Positions 15,113 through 23,143 of a stretch of 39,005 bases of DNA are shown here, in pieces. The position numbers and the translations under genes were made by a program. Position 1 is the stretch's first letter. Each line of letters opens with the position of its first letter. The DNA is from an uncultured Ruminococcus sp. (GTDB lineage: Bacteria > Bacillota > Clostridia > Oscillospirales > CAG-272): contig CADBSB010000077.1 of assembly GCA_902797235.1 (NCBI GenBank), forward strand, positions 1 to 39,005, given 5' to 3'. Under the pieces are notes generated by a model, which was not told the origin of the DNA, did no database searches, and worked only from the letters and a program-made list of their open reading frames with translations.

Positions 15113-15838
15113 ATGTCATTCCTTACTGCAACGGGCACCGATTCGGCGCTTGAAACCATTTTTTCAACTCAAATAGGCGGTGAAAGGCTCACGTTCCCGT
15201 CCGCACTTCTTATGATAGGCGCTGCTCTGCTTTTAGGCTTCGGCGTCGCGCTGTTATATTACTTCACACAAAGAAAAGCGGGCGGCAGCACGTCTTTATC
15301 CGTGACCATACTGATAGTCCCCGCGATCGTGGCGATGATAGTTCTGCTCATACAGAACAACCTGGCGCGTGCCTTCACGCTCGCCGGCGCTCTGGCTCTC
15401 GTCAGATACCGTTCCGAGCCGGCGTCTCCGCGCGACATCGCGTACGTTCTGTTTTCGCTCGCCATCGGTATAGCGTGCGGCATCGGCTACGTTGCGTACG
15501 CCGCGCTGTTCACCGTGCTCTTCTGCGCGGTGCTCCTCGTCATCAGCCTTACGGGCTTCGGCGGCGCGGGACGCGACACGCTTTTACTTAAAATAATGAT
15601 ACCGGAGAGCCTTAATTTCGAAGGCGTGTACGACGATCTTTTGAAGGAATACGCGGTAAGCTACAAGCTGCGCCACGTTCAGTCCACGGATTTCGGCACG
15701 GTATTCGAGCTTTTATACATCGTAAAGCTCAAAAAAGGCGTTGACCGCAAGGAATTCATGGATAAGATCCGCTGCAGAAACGGCAATCTGAACGTAACGC
15801 TCAATTTCATACCCGACGACGAAAAGGTGAAAAGATGA
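15113..15838 (+). CDS. DUF4956 membrane protein
   Basis: 241 residues. Four membrane helices in the N-terminal part (about 29-50, 61-80, 110-129, 131-148), with the conserved inter-helix motif F-T-L-A-G-A-L-A-L-V-R-Y-R followed by D-I-A-Y typical of DUF4956. The C-terminal 85 residues form a cytoplasmic alpha/beta domain (K-I-M-I-P-E-S, L-R-H-V-Q-S-T-D). Start taken at ATG 15113 with AAGGCGGG ahead, 17 bp after the VTC stop; a longer frame overlapping the VTC gene is not supported. It ends in an ATGA overlap with the CotH gene. It is a likely membrane partner of the VTC protein, by repeated neighbourhood rather than by experiment. Confidence 0.88.
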   Translation: MSFLTATGTDSALETIFSTQIGGERLTFPSALLMIGAALLLGFGVALLYYFTQRKAGGSTSLSVTILIVPAIVAMIVLLIQNNLARAFTLAGALALVRYRSEPASPRDIAYVLFSLAIGIACGIGYVAYAALFTVLFCAVLLVISLTGFGGAGRDTLLLKIMIPESLNFEGVYDDLLKEYAVSYKLRHVQSTDFGTVFELLYIVKLKKGVDRKEFMDKIRCRNGNLNVTLNFIPDDEKVKR

Positions 15839-17130
15839 AAAAACAAACGGCATTACGCACCGTTTCCCTGCTCCTTTGCATCCTTTGTGTGTTTTTTTGC
15901 TCCTGTAATCTCGACTTCGGCATAAAGCCGGCGGACACGGACGGGGGAACGGAGACGGCGGCGGCGCCCGGCTTTGCCGGCGTGGGCGTAAAGACCGGCG
16001 CGTACAACGGTATGTTCGACGGCATAATGCAGATAAACATAACGATGGGCGACGCGGAGCTTTCTACCGTTAAGGATCACGCGGATTCGGAGATATACTG
16101 CGAATGCAACGTGTCGGTAGGTAAAGAGACCGTGAACCGCGCGGCGATAAAGCCGAGAGGAAACACGTCGTACGTAACGGCGTCCGGCAGCTCGCGCTAC
16201 TCCTTCAAGCTCAAATTCGACAAGTACGTTAAGGGACAGAGACTGAACGGACTTGACGAGCTTTATTTGAACAATCTCTCGTACGATCCGTCATACGTAA
16301 GAGAATACCTCGCATACGCGCTGTTTTCTTTGAACAGCGGCATAAAAGCGCCGCTTGCGACGTTTGCGAAGGTCTATATAAACGGACAGTACTATGGACT
16401 TTATTCCGCGGTGGAAGCCGTTGACGGCAGCTTTTTGAAACGCGCTTACGGCGAAAACGACGGCGATCTTTACAAGGCGGAAAGCGGATCGGCTTTCATA
16501 AGCGACGATACGTCGACCTTTACGCTCGAACGCGGAGAAAACACGTCGTTATCAAAAATATCGGAAATTTATAACGCCGTTATTTACGGTGATAAGACAG
16601 AGGACGTCGTAGACGTTGAAAGCATTCTGCGTTACGCCGCGGTCATAGCCGTTATATGCGGCCGGGAATCGTATCTCGGCGCAAAGGCGGAAAATTATTA
16701 TCTGTACTCCGAGCCGGGCGGCGAGGTATCTATAATACCGTGGGATCTTAAAACCGCGTTCGGCACCGATCTTTCCGAAAGAAAGGGCGGGTACGCGATA
16801 GACGGCTCGCTGATATCCTCGTCCGTCAAAGAGCCTTATTTCGGGCTTGAAGCCGAGGACAGGCCGCTTGTTTCAAAGCTGCTCGAAAACAAAGAATATA
16901 ACGACGAATATCTTAAATACGTTAAATATTACAGCGACGCGTTATCGGAGATGATACCGAAGCTGTCCGGGCTGAAGGCCGCGATAGACGAGGCCGTCGC
17001 CGAGGATACGACCGGCTTTTACGGCAAGGAAACGTACGAGGCCGAGTTTACGGACGGCGACACGCTGTACGGATTTATAAAGGCGAGATGCGACAGTATA
17101 AAACAGCAGCTTGCCTCATCGGGCGAATGA
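15835..17130 (+). CDS. CotH-kinase family lipoprotein
   Basis: 431 residues. Signal peptide with lipobox F-C-S-C places it on the outer face of the membrane. CotH-family kinase-like features: K-P-R-G-N-T-S at about 105-111, F-K-L-K-F-D, Y-L-N-N-L, a Y-G-L-Y motif in the glycine loop position, and I-I-P-W-D-L at about 299-304, the place of the metal-binding Asp. CotH of Bacillus spores is an atypical kinase that phosphorylates coat proteins; secreted relatives are common and of unknown target. It overlaps DUF4956 by 4 bp and stands 1 bp before the next lipoprotein. An extracellular kinase beside a polyphosphate-type enzyme is curious, since its phosphate donor outside the cell is unclear. Confidence 0.87.
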   Translation: MKKQTALRTVSLLLCILCVFFCSCNLDFGIKPADTDGGTETAAAPGFAGVGVKTGAYNGMFDGIMQINITMGDAELSTVKDHADSEIYCECNVSVGKETVNRAAIKPRGNTSYVTASGSSRYSFKLKFDKYVKGQRLNGLDELYLNNLSYDPSYVREYLAYALFSLNSGIKAPLATFAKVYINGQYYGLYSAVEAVDGSFLKRAYGENDGDLYKAESGSAFISDDTSTFTLERGENTSLSKISEIYNAVIYGDKTEDVVDVESILRYAAVIAVICGRESYLGAKAENYYLYSEPGGEVSIIPWDLKTAFGTDLSERKGGYAIDGSLISSSVKEPYFGLEAEDRPLVSKLLENKEYNDEYLKYVKYYSDALSEMIPKLSGLKAAIDEAVAEDTTGFYGKETYEAEFTDGDTLYGFIKARCDSIKQQLASSGE

Positions 17131-17131
17131 C

Positions 17132-17728
17132 ATGAACAAAAAAATCATATCCGTTTTACTTTTACTGTCGGCAGCCTTCATACTGCTCTGCTCCTGCACG
17201 CAGACGAAAACGGACGTGCCGTCCGGGATGAAGCTCGCGTCGGTCGACGCGGCGGACTACTATATGTACGTGCCGAACGAGTGGATAATAGCGGATCAGG
17301 ACGGAGTTACGAGCGCGTACGTTTCGATCGCCGATAAATCGAACGTCACCTGCGCGAGATACAGAATAACAAACGAGGCGGTGTTCGACATACCCGCCGA
17401 CAGAGACGAAAACAAGGCGGACGGCGTTATATACGCGGAAAACTACTGGCGCGGCTACACGTCCGAGCTTGAAACGCATCTTCCGGGTTACAGACTTATA
17501 TCGGGTCCCACGGCGACGCTTTTGAACGGATCGCCCGCTGTTCGCGTCAGATATATTTCTTCCGTTTCGGGCACGGATTACAATTTCGACATGGTGATCT
17601 GCGTAAAGGAAAGGATGTTTGCGTACATTCTGACTTTCACGGCGGAAGCTTCGAAATACGACACGAACGTCGCATCATATGAAAAGATCATATCCGAATT
17701 CGTATTTCAGACCGGAGTTATAAAATAA
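17132..17728 (+). CDS. PsbP/DcrB-like lipoprotein
   Basis: 198 residues. Signal peptide with lipobox L-L-C-S-C. The mature part resembles the DcrB/PsbP-related fold: Y-Y-M-Y-V-P-N-E-W near the start, a central G-Y-R-L-I, then N-G-S-P-A-V-R-V-R-Y, A-Y-I-L-T-F-T-A and a final helix with Y-E-K-I-I-S-E-F. Function of such lipoproteins is unknown. ATG 17132 was chosen since it begins a proper signal sequence one base after the CotH stop. The stop overlaps the following start (TAATG), so it is part of the VTC/DUF4956/CotH operon. Confidence 0.75.
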   Translation: MNKKIISVLLLLSAAFILLCSCTQTKTDVPSGMKLASVDAADYYMYVPNEWIIADQDGVTSAYVSIADKSNVTCARYRITNEAVFDIPADRDENKADGVIYAENYWRGYTSELETHLPGYRLISGPTATLLNGSPAVRVRYISSVSGTDYNFDMVICVKERMFAYILTFTAEASKYDTNVASYEKIISEFVFQTGVIK

Positions 17729-18876
17729 TGACCGCGTATTTTGACAACGCGGCGACCACGCGCCTCTGCCGTGCCGCCGCGGACGCGTTTTTAAAGGGCT
17801 CGGAGGTATTCGCAAATCCGTCGTCGCTCCATTCCGCCGGGCTTGAAGCGGAAAAGCTCGTCACCTCGTCGCGCAAAAAGCTGCTTTCGACGATAGGCGG
17901 CAGCGGCTCGCTCGTATTCACGGGCTGCGGGACCGAGGCAAACACTCTCGCGCTTTTCGGCGTATCATACGCTAAAAAGATATTTGAAAACAAAACGATA
18001 ATCATCTCGGATTCGGAGCATCCGTCGGTCTACAAAAACGCGGAGGAGCTGCAAAAACGCGGTTTCGGTTTAAAGCGCGTAAAGACGAAGGGCGGGGCGA
18101 TAGACCCGGACGAGCTGTACGACGCGGTAGACGGAAACACGTTTTTGATAAGTATAATGACCGTAAATAACGAAACGGGCGCGTTATACGATATACCGGC
18201 GCTCTGCTCCGCCGCAAAGCGGAAAAATCCGTCCGTTATATTCCATACGGACGCGACGCAGGCGTTTATGAAGACGGATATCGACGTATCGAAGACCGGC
18301 GCCGATCTTATGACCGTTTCGGCGCACAAGATAGGCGGTCCCAAGGGCGTCGGGGCACTTTATATAAATGACAGCCTTATCCGCTCGCGCTCCGTCGTAC
18401 CCGTACAAAACGGCGGCGGCCAGGAAAACGGCCTGCGCTCCGGTACTGAGAACACGGCGGGGATAGCCGCGTTTGCCGCGGCGGCGGAATACGGAAAGCA
18501 GAATTTTTCCGCTGATTTAAAGAAAATTACAGAGTTATCGGAATATATAAGATCGGGGCTTGCCGACACAGGCGTAAAGATAAACGCGCCGGTAAGATCC
18601 GTTCCGCATATAATCTCCGCAACGCTGCCGGGGATAAAAAGCGAGGTAATGCTCCACTTTCTCTCCTCCCGCGGGGTGTTCGTTTCAAGCGGCTCCGCGT
18701 GCTCCTCGCATCACAAGGGCATATCGGAGGCGGCGCGCGCCTTCGGGTTGTCGGATAAGGAAGCCGACTGCACCGTCAGGATAAGCATATTCCGCGAAAA
18801 CACTGAGGAGGAAGCAGCTCTGCTTGTGCAAAGCATGGCGGAGGGCGTAAAAAATCTTGTAAAAATGTACCGTTAG
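17728..18876 (+). CDS. Cysteine desulfurase family protein (second copy)
   Basis: 382 residues. PLP enzyme of the NifS class: Y-F-D-N-A-A-T-T at the start, E-H-P (shortened from E-H-x-x), PLP lysine K201 in S-A-H-K-I-G-G-P-K-G, and active cysteine C325 in S-S-G-S-A-C-S-S-H. The residues after the cysteine differ from the iscS product (S-S-H-H-K against T-S-G-S-L), pointing to a different branch, like those paired with ThiI for 4-thiouridine; no thiI is present here. It starts within the stop codon of the lipoprotein gene, so it is fully coupled to the VTC operon, an odd place for a sulfur enzyme. Confidence 0.9.
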   Translation: MTAYFDNAATTRLCRAAADAFLKGSEVFANPSSLHSAGLEAEKLVTSSRKKLLSTIGGSGSLVFTGCGTEANTLALFGVSYAKKIFENKTIIISDSEHPSVYKNAEELQKRGFGLKRVKTKGGAIDPDELYDAVDGNTFLISIMTVNNETGALYDIPALCSAAKRKNPSVIFHTDATQAFMKTDIDVSKTGADLMTVSAHKIGGPKGVGALYINDSLIRSRSVVPVQNGGGQENGLRSGTENTAGIAAFAAAAEYGKQNFSADLKKITELSEYIRSGLADTGVKINAPVRSVPHIISATLPGIKSEVMLHFLSSRGVFVSSGSACSSHHKGISEAARAFGLSDKEADCTVRISIFRENTEEEAALLVQSMAEGVKNLVKMYR

Positions 18877-18933
18877 CCGTGTAAATTAACATCGAGTTAA
18901 TAAAATATTCTTTCGTATTCATATCACTTGTGA

Positions 18934-18939
18934 TATACT
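18934..18939 (+). promoter_or_regulatory. Extended -10 promoter of the foldase gene
   Basis: TGATATACT gives an extended -10 (TGnTATACT); the -35 region (TTTCGT, 18911-18916) is weak. It leaves a leader of about 85 bases. Confidence 0.5.
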
Positions 18940-18972
18940 ATGGGTTACGGTCTTTTTTAAAAATATTATATA

Positions 18973-18998
18973 GTGCGGTGATACGCCGCGCGGTTTTT
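18973..18998 (+). promoter_or_regulatory. Leader hairpin with T tract before the foldase gene
   Basis: GTGCGG pairs with CCGCGC around TGATACG, followed by GGTTTTT. It lies between the proposed promoter and the foldase gene, so it could be an attenuator; otherwise it is the terminator of the preceding operon. No ligand-binding structure was recognised. Confidence 0.4.
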
Positions 18999-19028
18999 CA
19001 CTAAATAAGGAAGGTTTGGACAACCGAA

Positions 19029-20669
19029 ATGGGCAAAACTAACGTAAAATCAAAAAACGCAAAAAACAAGACTGACGTCTGGTACAAGGTCTTAGCCATC
19101 GTTATCGGCGTTGTGCTTCTGTTCGGTCTCTGCGTGGCTATCATGCAGCCGACGGGTCTCATGGACTATATCACCCTGCACACGCAGACGGCCATGAAGA
19201 CGGAAAACTTTTCCGTAAGCAACGCTCAGTTCATGTATCTGACGTATCTTACCTACAACAACTACTACCAGTCGATATATGAGTCGTACGGTTCAACGTA
19301 CCTGTCGGCGTTCGGACTTGACAGATCGAAGCCTCTGTCACAGCAGTCGTACTACGGCACGTCGACCACGTGGCTCGACGCCTGCAAAACGGAGGTACGC
19401 TCCTCCCTCACCCAGACGCTCGCTCTCTGCGAGGCGGCAAAGGCCGCGGGCTTCACTCTGACCGACAAGGACAAAGCTCAGGCTGATGAATCCATACAGG
19501 CGCTGAAAGACTTTGCAAAGGCGAACAACTACTCCGTATCGTCCGCGATAGCCGCGATGTACGGCAGCAAGGGCATAAAGAAGAGCGACATAAAGAGCAT
19601 GATAGAGATGCAGCTTCTCGCCTCCAACTACGCGCAGAGCATCAACGACGCGTACACGTACACGACCGAACAGTACAACACCTATTACGATGAAAACAAG
19701 CTTGATTTCATAAAAGCCGATTATTATTCATATGAAGTAAAAGCCGATTACGAATCAGGCGCAACGGACGAGGAAAAGGAAGCCGCTATTTCAGCCGCGA
19801 AGAACAAGGCTGAGGAGATCTTCAACAAGGTCGAGGGCGGCGAGGATTTCGTGACCGTCATCACGGAATACAAGAAAGAGCTTGCGCAGGCCGAGCTTGA
19901 CGCGGCGCAGAAGGCTTACGACGACGCGGCAGCGGCCGGAAAGATCGACACGACGTCCGAGACGAAATCCGACGAGGAAAAGGCGCTTGACAAAGCAAAG
20001 ACGGCGCTTGAGGAAATAACGGAAGAATCCGTAAAGAAATCGATTCTGACCGAGGCTCACACCACGAGCACGTCCGCAACGAAGACCGAGGCCGAGGAGT
20101 GGATGTTTGCCGACACGCCCGCACAGAACGGCGCGGCGAAGCTTATTGCGGCGGACGAGTCCTCTACCGTTTACCAGATAGTAAAGAGCGCGTACAGAGA
20201 CGAATACAACACCGTAACGATACGCGAGCTCGATCTTAAGCTTGACGACTTTACGAGCCCCGAGGCGATGGCGGAATACGCGGACAAGATAATCGCGGAC
20301 TTCAACGCCGCATCCGAAAAGACCGGCGACGCGTTTGACAAGCTTGCCGAGAAATACACGGCCGACAAGATAACCGTAACGTCAAGAGGTCAGATAAAGG
20401 AAACTTCAAAGAGCAAGAGCACGAACGAAGACGTGATAGCCGTTAACGACTGGCTCTTCTCCGAGGACCGCAAGGCCGGCGACGTCAAGGCGTTCACGTT
20501 CACCGACGAGGGCATGAGCATCTACTTCTACGAGGAGACGGGCAGAGCCGCGTGGCTTGTAAGCGTTGACAGCGCGATGCGCTCCAAGGACCTCAACTCC
20601 GCGATAGACGGATTTAAGGAGGACTACCCGATAACGGTCAACGAAAAAGCGATAGCGAGCATACAGTAA
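19029..20669 (+). CDS. Membrane-anchored SurA/PrsA-like foldase (SurA N-terminal type)
   Basis: 546 residues. A Lys-rich cytoplasmic start (K-T-N-V-K-S-K-N-A-K-N-K) is followed by one membrane helix at about 19-41 without a cleavage site, so it is anchored with the bulk outside. The long helical region with V-S-N-A-Q-F and repeated Glu/Lys/Ala helices resembles the SurA N-terminal chaperone domain; two later segments (E-E-W-M-F-A and N-D-W-L-F-S-E-D) look like degenerate parvulin repeats. A coiled, Ala/Asp/Lys-rich stretch covers about 270-345. Catalytic parvulin residues are not clear, so the main role may be holding secreted proteins. Codons are more C-ended than in neighbours, suggesting high expression. 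The ribosome site AAGGAAGG is 14 bases from the ATG with a small GGTT/AACC hairpin between, which may shorten the distance. Confidence 0.75.
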   Translation: MGKTNVKSKNAKNKTDVWYKVLAIVIGVVLLFGLCVAIMQPTGLMDYITLHTQTAMKTENFSVSNAQFMYLTYLTYNNYYQSIYESYGSTYLSAFGLDRSKPLSQQSYYGTSTTWLDACKTEVRSSLTQTLALCEAAKAAGFTLTDKDKAQADESIQALKDFAKANNYSVSSAIAAMYGSKGIKKSDIKSMIEMQLLASNYAQSINDAYTYTTEQYNTYYDENKLDFIKADYYSYEVKADYESGATDEEKEAAISAAKNKAEEIFNKVEGGEDFVTVITEYKKELAQAELDAAQKAYDDAAAAGKIDTTSETKSDEEKALDKAKTALEEITEESVKKSILTEAHTTSTSATKTEAEEWMFADTPAQNGAAKLIAADESSTVYQIVKSAYRDEYNTVTIRELDLKLDDFTSPEAMAEYADKIIADFNAASEKTGDAFDKLAEKYTADKITVTSRGQIKETSKSKSTNEDVIAVNDWLFSEDRKAGDVKAFTFTDEGMSIYFYEETGRAAWLVSVDSAMRSKDLNSAIDGFKEDYPITVNEKAIASIQ

Positions 20670-20681
20670 GTAACGATAATC

Positions 20682-20713
20682 AAAAAGCGGGGGCCTTGCG
20701 CTCCCGCTTTTTT
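20682..20713 (+). terminator. Terminator after the foldase gene
   Basis: AGCGGGGGC pairs with GCTCCCGCT (one G-T pair) around CTTGC, with six Ts behind. Confidence 0.92.
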
Positions 20714-20730
20714 CGTGCTCTGTAAGTGGC

Positions 20731-20920
20731 AATTCACGTGTCAACAGACACAATTCATGCGCCGCTTTGCGGCGCAATTCACAACCTGCGCAAATTTTTC
20801 GTTCAAATGAATCGGCTTCGCCGTGAATTGATGCTTACGCATCATGAATTGACGGTAAACCGTCATGAATTGAATTGCACCATGGCGCCAATTCATTAAG
20901 GCTGCCGCAATGCGACAGCC
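20731..20920. repeat. Hairpin cluster with alternating CAATTCA/TGAATTG words
   Basis: Perfect hairpins GTGTC-AACA-GACAC (20738-20751), TGCGCCGC-TTT-GCGGCGCA (20758-20776), CGGC-TTC-GCCG (20813-20823), TGATGC-TTAC-GCATCA (20829-20844), TGACGG-TAAA-CCGTCA (20850-20865) and a longer GGCTG/CAGCC hairpin (20900-20920) are separated by a constant word. The word reads CAATTCA in the left half (20730, 20752, 20775) and TGAATTG in the right half (20824, 20845, 20866). The last hairpin ends just past the stop of the minus-strand glycosyltransferase gene and could end its transcript. Same design as 608-761. Confidence 0.82.
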
Positions 20921-20929
20921 CATTATAGT

Positions 20930-22174
20930 TTATTTGAATTCCTCCACCGATTCCGCTTTCTTATGCTTTATCGGATCCCATTTGACGCGCTTGAATATCG
21001 CCGCGACCGATATGGGGATGAACGTCGCCATAAACACGGGGAAAGTGATGTTGAACAGCAGCTTGTCCTTTGTCGGCGCTTTGATGTTCTTCCATTCGAG
21101 GAGCGTCACTATCGCGCCTAAAACAAACACGCTTCCGTATACGGTAAGACCGTTTTCCAAAATACGGATGAGAAGCGGCATAAGCGGCATAGCGTGTATC
21201 ACGCGGCTGCCGAATTCAAGCGAATCCGCTATTATCGTCATAAATACGAGCACGAACGCGGGGATCATACAGCAGAGCAGATCCCACGCCCAGAAGCCGT
21301 TTTTGCTGAAAATCTTTTTTAAAAGCGCCGGTCCCTTTGACGCGAGCACCTGTAAATAGCCCTTTGTCCAGCGCATCCTCTGCGTCCAGGACTGCGAGAA
21401 TTCCGTGGGCTGTTCGTCATAGAATATCGCCTTTGAATTGTAGCCTATACGACCGTCCTTTAAAACCCTGCTCGCGTAGAATTCGTTATCCTCCGTCAGG
21501 GTAAAGTATTTCCACCCGTGAAGCTCCTTAATTACGCGAGGCATTATCATGAAGCCCGTGCCGGAAATCGAGGCGCACGACCCGACGATCTGGCGGGGAT
21601 AATTCAAAAGCCTCATTTCACGTAAGTACGTCACGCTGTACGCCGCCGAGATCCAGTTGTCCGCAAAGTTCTTCGACTGACGGTTGCCGGTAATGGCGTC
21701 GTACTTTTCGTCGTAGAACCTGTTCATTTTCTCTATGTAATCGGGGGCTAATATATTGTCGGAATCAAATATGAAATATCCGTCGTAATCGTCGTACCCG
21801 TCGTCCATCATGTGGTTGAACAGAGCGTCGAGCGCGTAGCCCTTGCCGACCTTTTCCTTATTGAACCGCTCGTAAACGATCGCCCCGGCCTGCCTTGATA
21901 TAAGCGCCGTATCGTCCGTACAGTTGTCCGCCATGACGAATATATCTATGTACTCCGACGGATACGTCTGCGCCTTGATGCTGTCTATAAGCTGCGGCAG
22001 CACTTCTCTTTCATTTCTCGCGCATGATATGACGGCGTATTTTCTCAGCTTGACGTCGTCCTTCAAAGGCTTCTGCTTTCCGAAAATGCTTATTATTATA
22101 TAGACTATCCTGTATGCGAACATTATAGCGAAAAGAGACGCGCCTATTATTCGTAATACCTGTGAAACAAACAT
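20930..22174 (-). CDS. Family 2 glycosyltransferase, processive type membrane enzyme
   Basis: 414 residues. N-terminal membrane helix (about 5-31), cytoplasmic GT-A domain, then three C-terminal helices (about 293-315, 345-363, 378-400). Catalytic signs: A-D-N-C at 82-85, D-S-D-N at 137-140 (metal-binding DxD), T-E-D-N at 227-230 (catalytic base region) and Q-R-M-R-W at 265-269, the QxxRW acceptor motif of cellulose/hyaluronan synthase-like enzymes. This suggests assembly and perhaps export of a beta-linked polysaccharide or glycolipid. It starts 13 bp after the polytopic membrane protein gene upstream, with AAAGGA ahead of the ATG; the two may act together. Sugar not assigned. Confidence 0.88.
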   Translation of the reverse strand: MFVSQVLRIIGASLFAIMFAYRIVYIIISIFGKQKPLKDDVKLRKYAVISCARNEREVLPQLIDSIKAQTYPSEYIDIFVMADNCTDDTALISRQAGAIVYERFNKEKVGKGYALDALFNHMMDDGYDDYDGYFIFDSDNILAPDYIEKMNRFYDEKYDAITGNRQSKNFADNWISAAYSVTYLREMRLLNYPRQIVGSCASISGTGFMIMPRVIKELHGWKYFTLTEDNEFYASRVLKDGRIGYNSKAIFYDEQPTEFSQSWTQRMRWTKGYLQVLASKGPALLKKIFSKNGFWAWDLLCCMIPAFVLVFMTIIADSLEFGSRVIHAMPLMPLLIRILENGLTVYGSVFVLGAIVTLLEWKNIKAPTKDKLLFNITFPVFMATFIPISVAAIFKRVKWDPIKHKKAESVEEFK

Positions 22175-22187
22175 AAAAATCCTTTCG

Positions 22188-23063
22188 TTATTCTTCCTCT
22201 TCCTTCGCGCACGTAACGGAGATCAGGCGGAAGACGATATATACGGCGATAGCGAGCTGCAATACGCCGAACACGGTCTCCGTTGAAAACGGCATCGCCC
22301 AGAACGCGGTGAGTATGAATCTCGGAACGCAGGCGAAGATCACGGCGGTGACCGTCATAAGCGAGATCGCCGTATACGCCCTGTTGCTGGCTATTCCGAA
22401 ATGGAACCTCGCCTCCGACGTGAAGTAGATCATCACGGCGATGACGGACAGCTGCATGACCGATCTTTCCGGGCTGTTTATGACCGTATCCTTGTTGAAA
22501 TACATATAAACGAGATAGAACACCGCCCATAACACCGGCATGAGAGAAAGCAGCTTGTAGTTCAGCTTTTTCAGCCTCGTCGTAGTGGAGGCGCACCAGA
22601 AATAGTAAAGCGCCGAAACGAGCCCGAATATGACGGAAAGCAGAAGCATTATGAGAAGCAGTACGTTTATACCGTTATCGCTTTTTATATACGCGCCGAA
22701 GCTTACGCCGGACCCGAATATCGCCTTGAACAGCGACGGCAGAAAATAATACGATACGAGCACGGCGGACGATATGAACATAAAGCCGCACAAAGACGAG
22801 GTGAATACCACGCCGTGGTTAGATTCCGGCATTTTTTTGAATTTACGCTTTTTCATCGCGAAAAACGAAACGACGCCGAGAAGGACGAGACTTACGCCGA
22901 ACAAAATGCGCGTCGCCGTAACGCCGGGAGCGTTGACCTGATACAAGCCCTCTTCCACGTCGTAGTAGTTGATGACAAGTATCGTACGCACGACGGCAAA
23001 GCCGACGGCGGTTATAAGCGCGGCGACGATCAAGATGAAAATTTTGCTTTTATCCGTATTCAT
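22188..23063 (-). CDS. Polytopic membrane protein, unknown function
   Basis: 291 residues with about seven or eight hydrophobic segments (near 9-30, 51-69, 86-107, 131-155, 170-188, 203-219, 230-252, 260-280) and a basic loop M-K-K-R-K-F-K-K at about 70. No family recognised and no catalytic motif visible. It is upstream of, and probably cotranscribed with, the family 2 glycosyltransferase, so a role in the same envelope polymer is possible. The ATG has AGAGG at a rather long distance (about 11 bases). Confidence 0.8.
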   Translation of the reverse strand: MNTDKSKIFILIVAALITAVGFAVVRTILVINYYDVEEGLYQVNAPGVTATRILFGVSLVLLGVVSFFAMKKRKFKKMPESNHGVVFTSSLCGFMFISSAVLVSYYFLPSLFKAIFGSGVSFGAYIKSDNGINVLLLIMLLLSVIFGLVSALYYFWCASTTTRLKKLNYKLLSLMPVLWAVFYLVYMYFNKDTVINSPERSVMQLSVIAVMIYFTSEARFHFGIASNRAYTAISLMTVTAVIFACVPRFILTAFWAMPFSTETVFGVLQLAIAVYIVFRLISVTCAKEEEE

Positions 23064-23097
23064 AAAAGCGCAAGCCTCTCATAATAAGATTTTATAT

Positions 23098-23127
23098 ATT
23101 ATAATTATATACCTTTTATATTAACAA
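23098..23127 (-). promoter_or_regulatory. Promoter of the membrane protein / glycosyltransferase pair
   Basis: On the minus strand TTGTTA (23122-23127) and TATAAT (23098-23103) are 18 bp apart in a very AT-rich stretch. Confidence 0.5.
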
Positions 23128-23143
23128 AACACCCTTTATGCCG

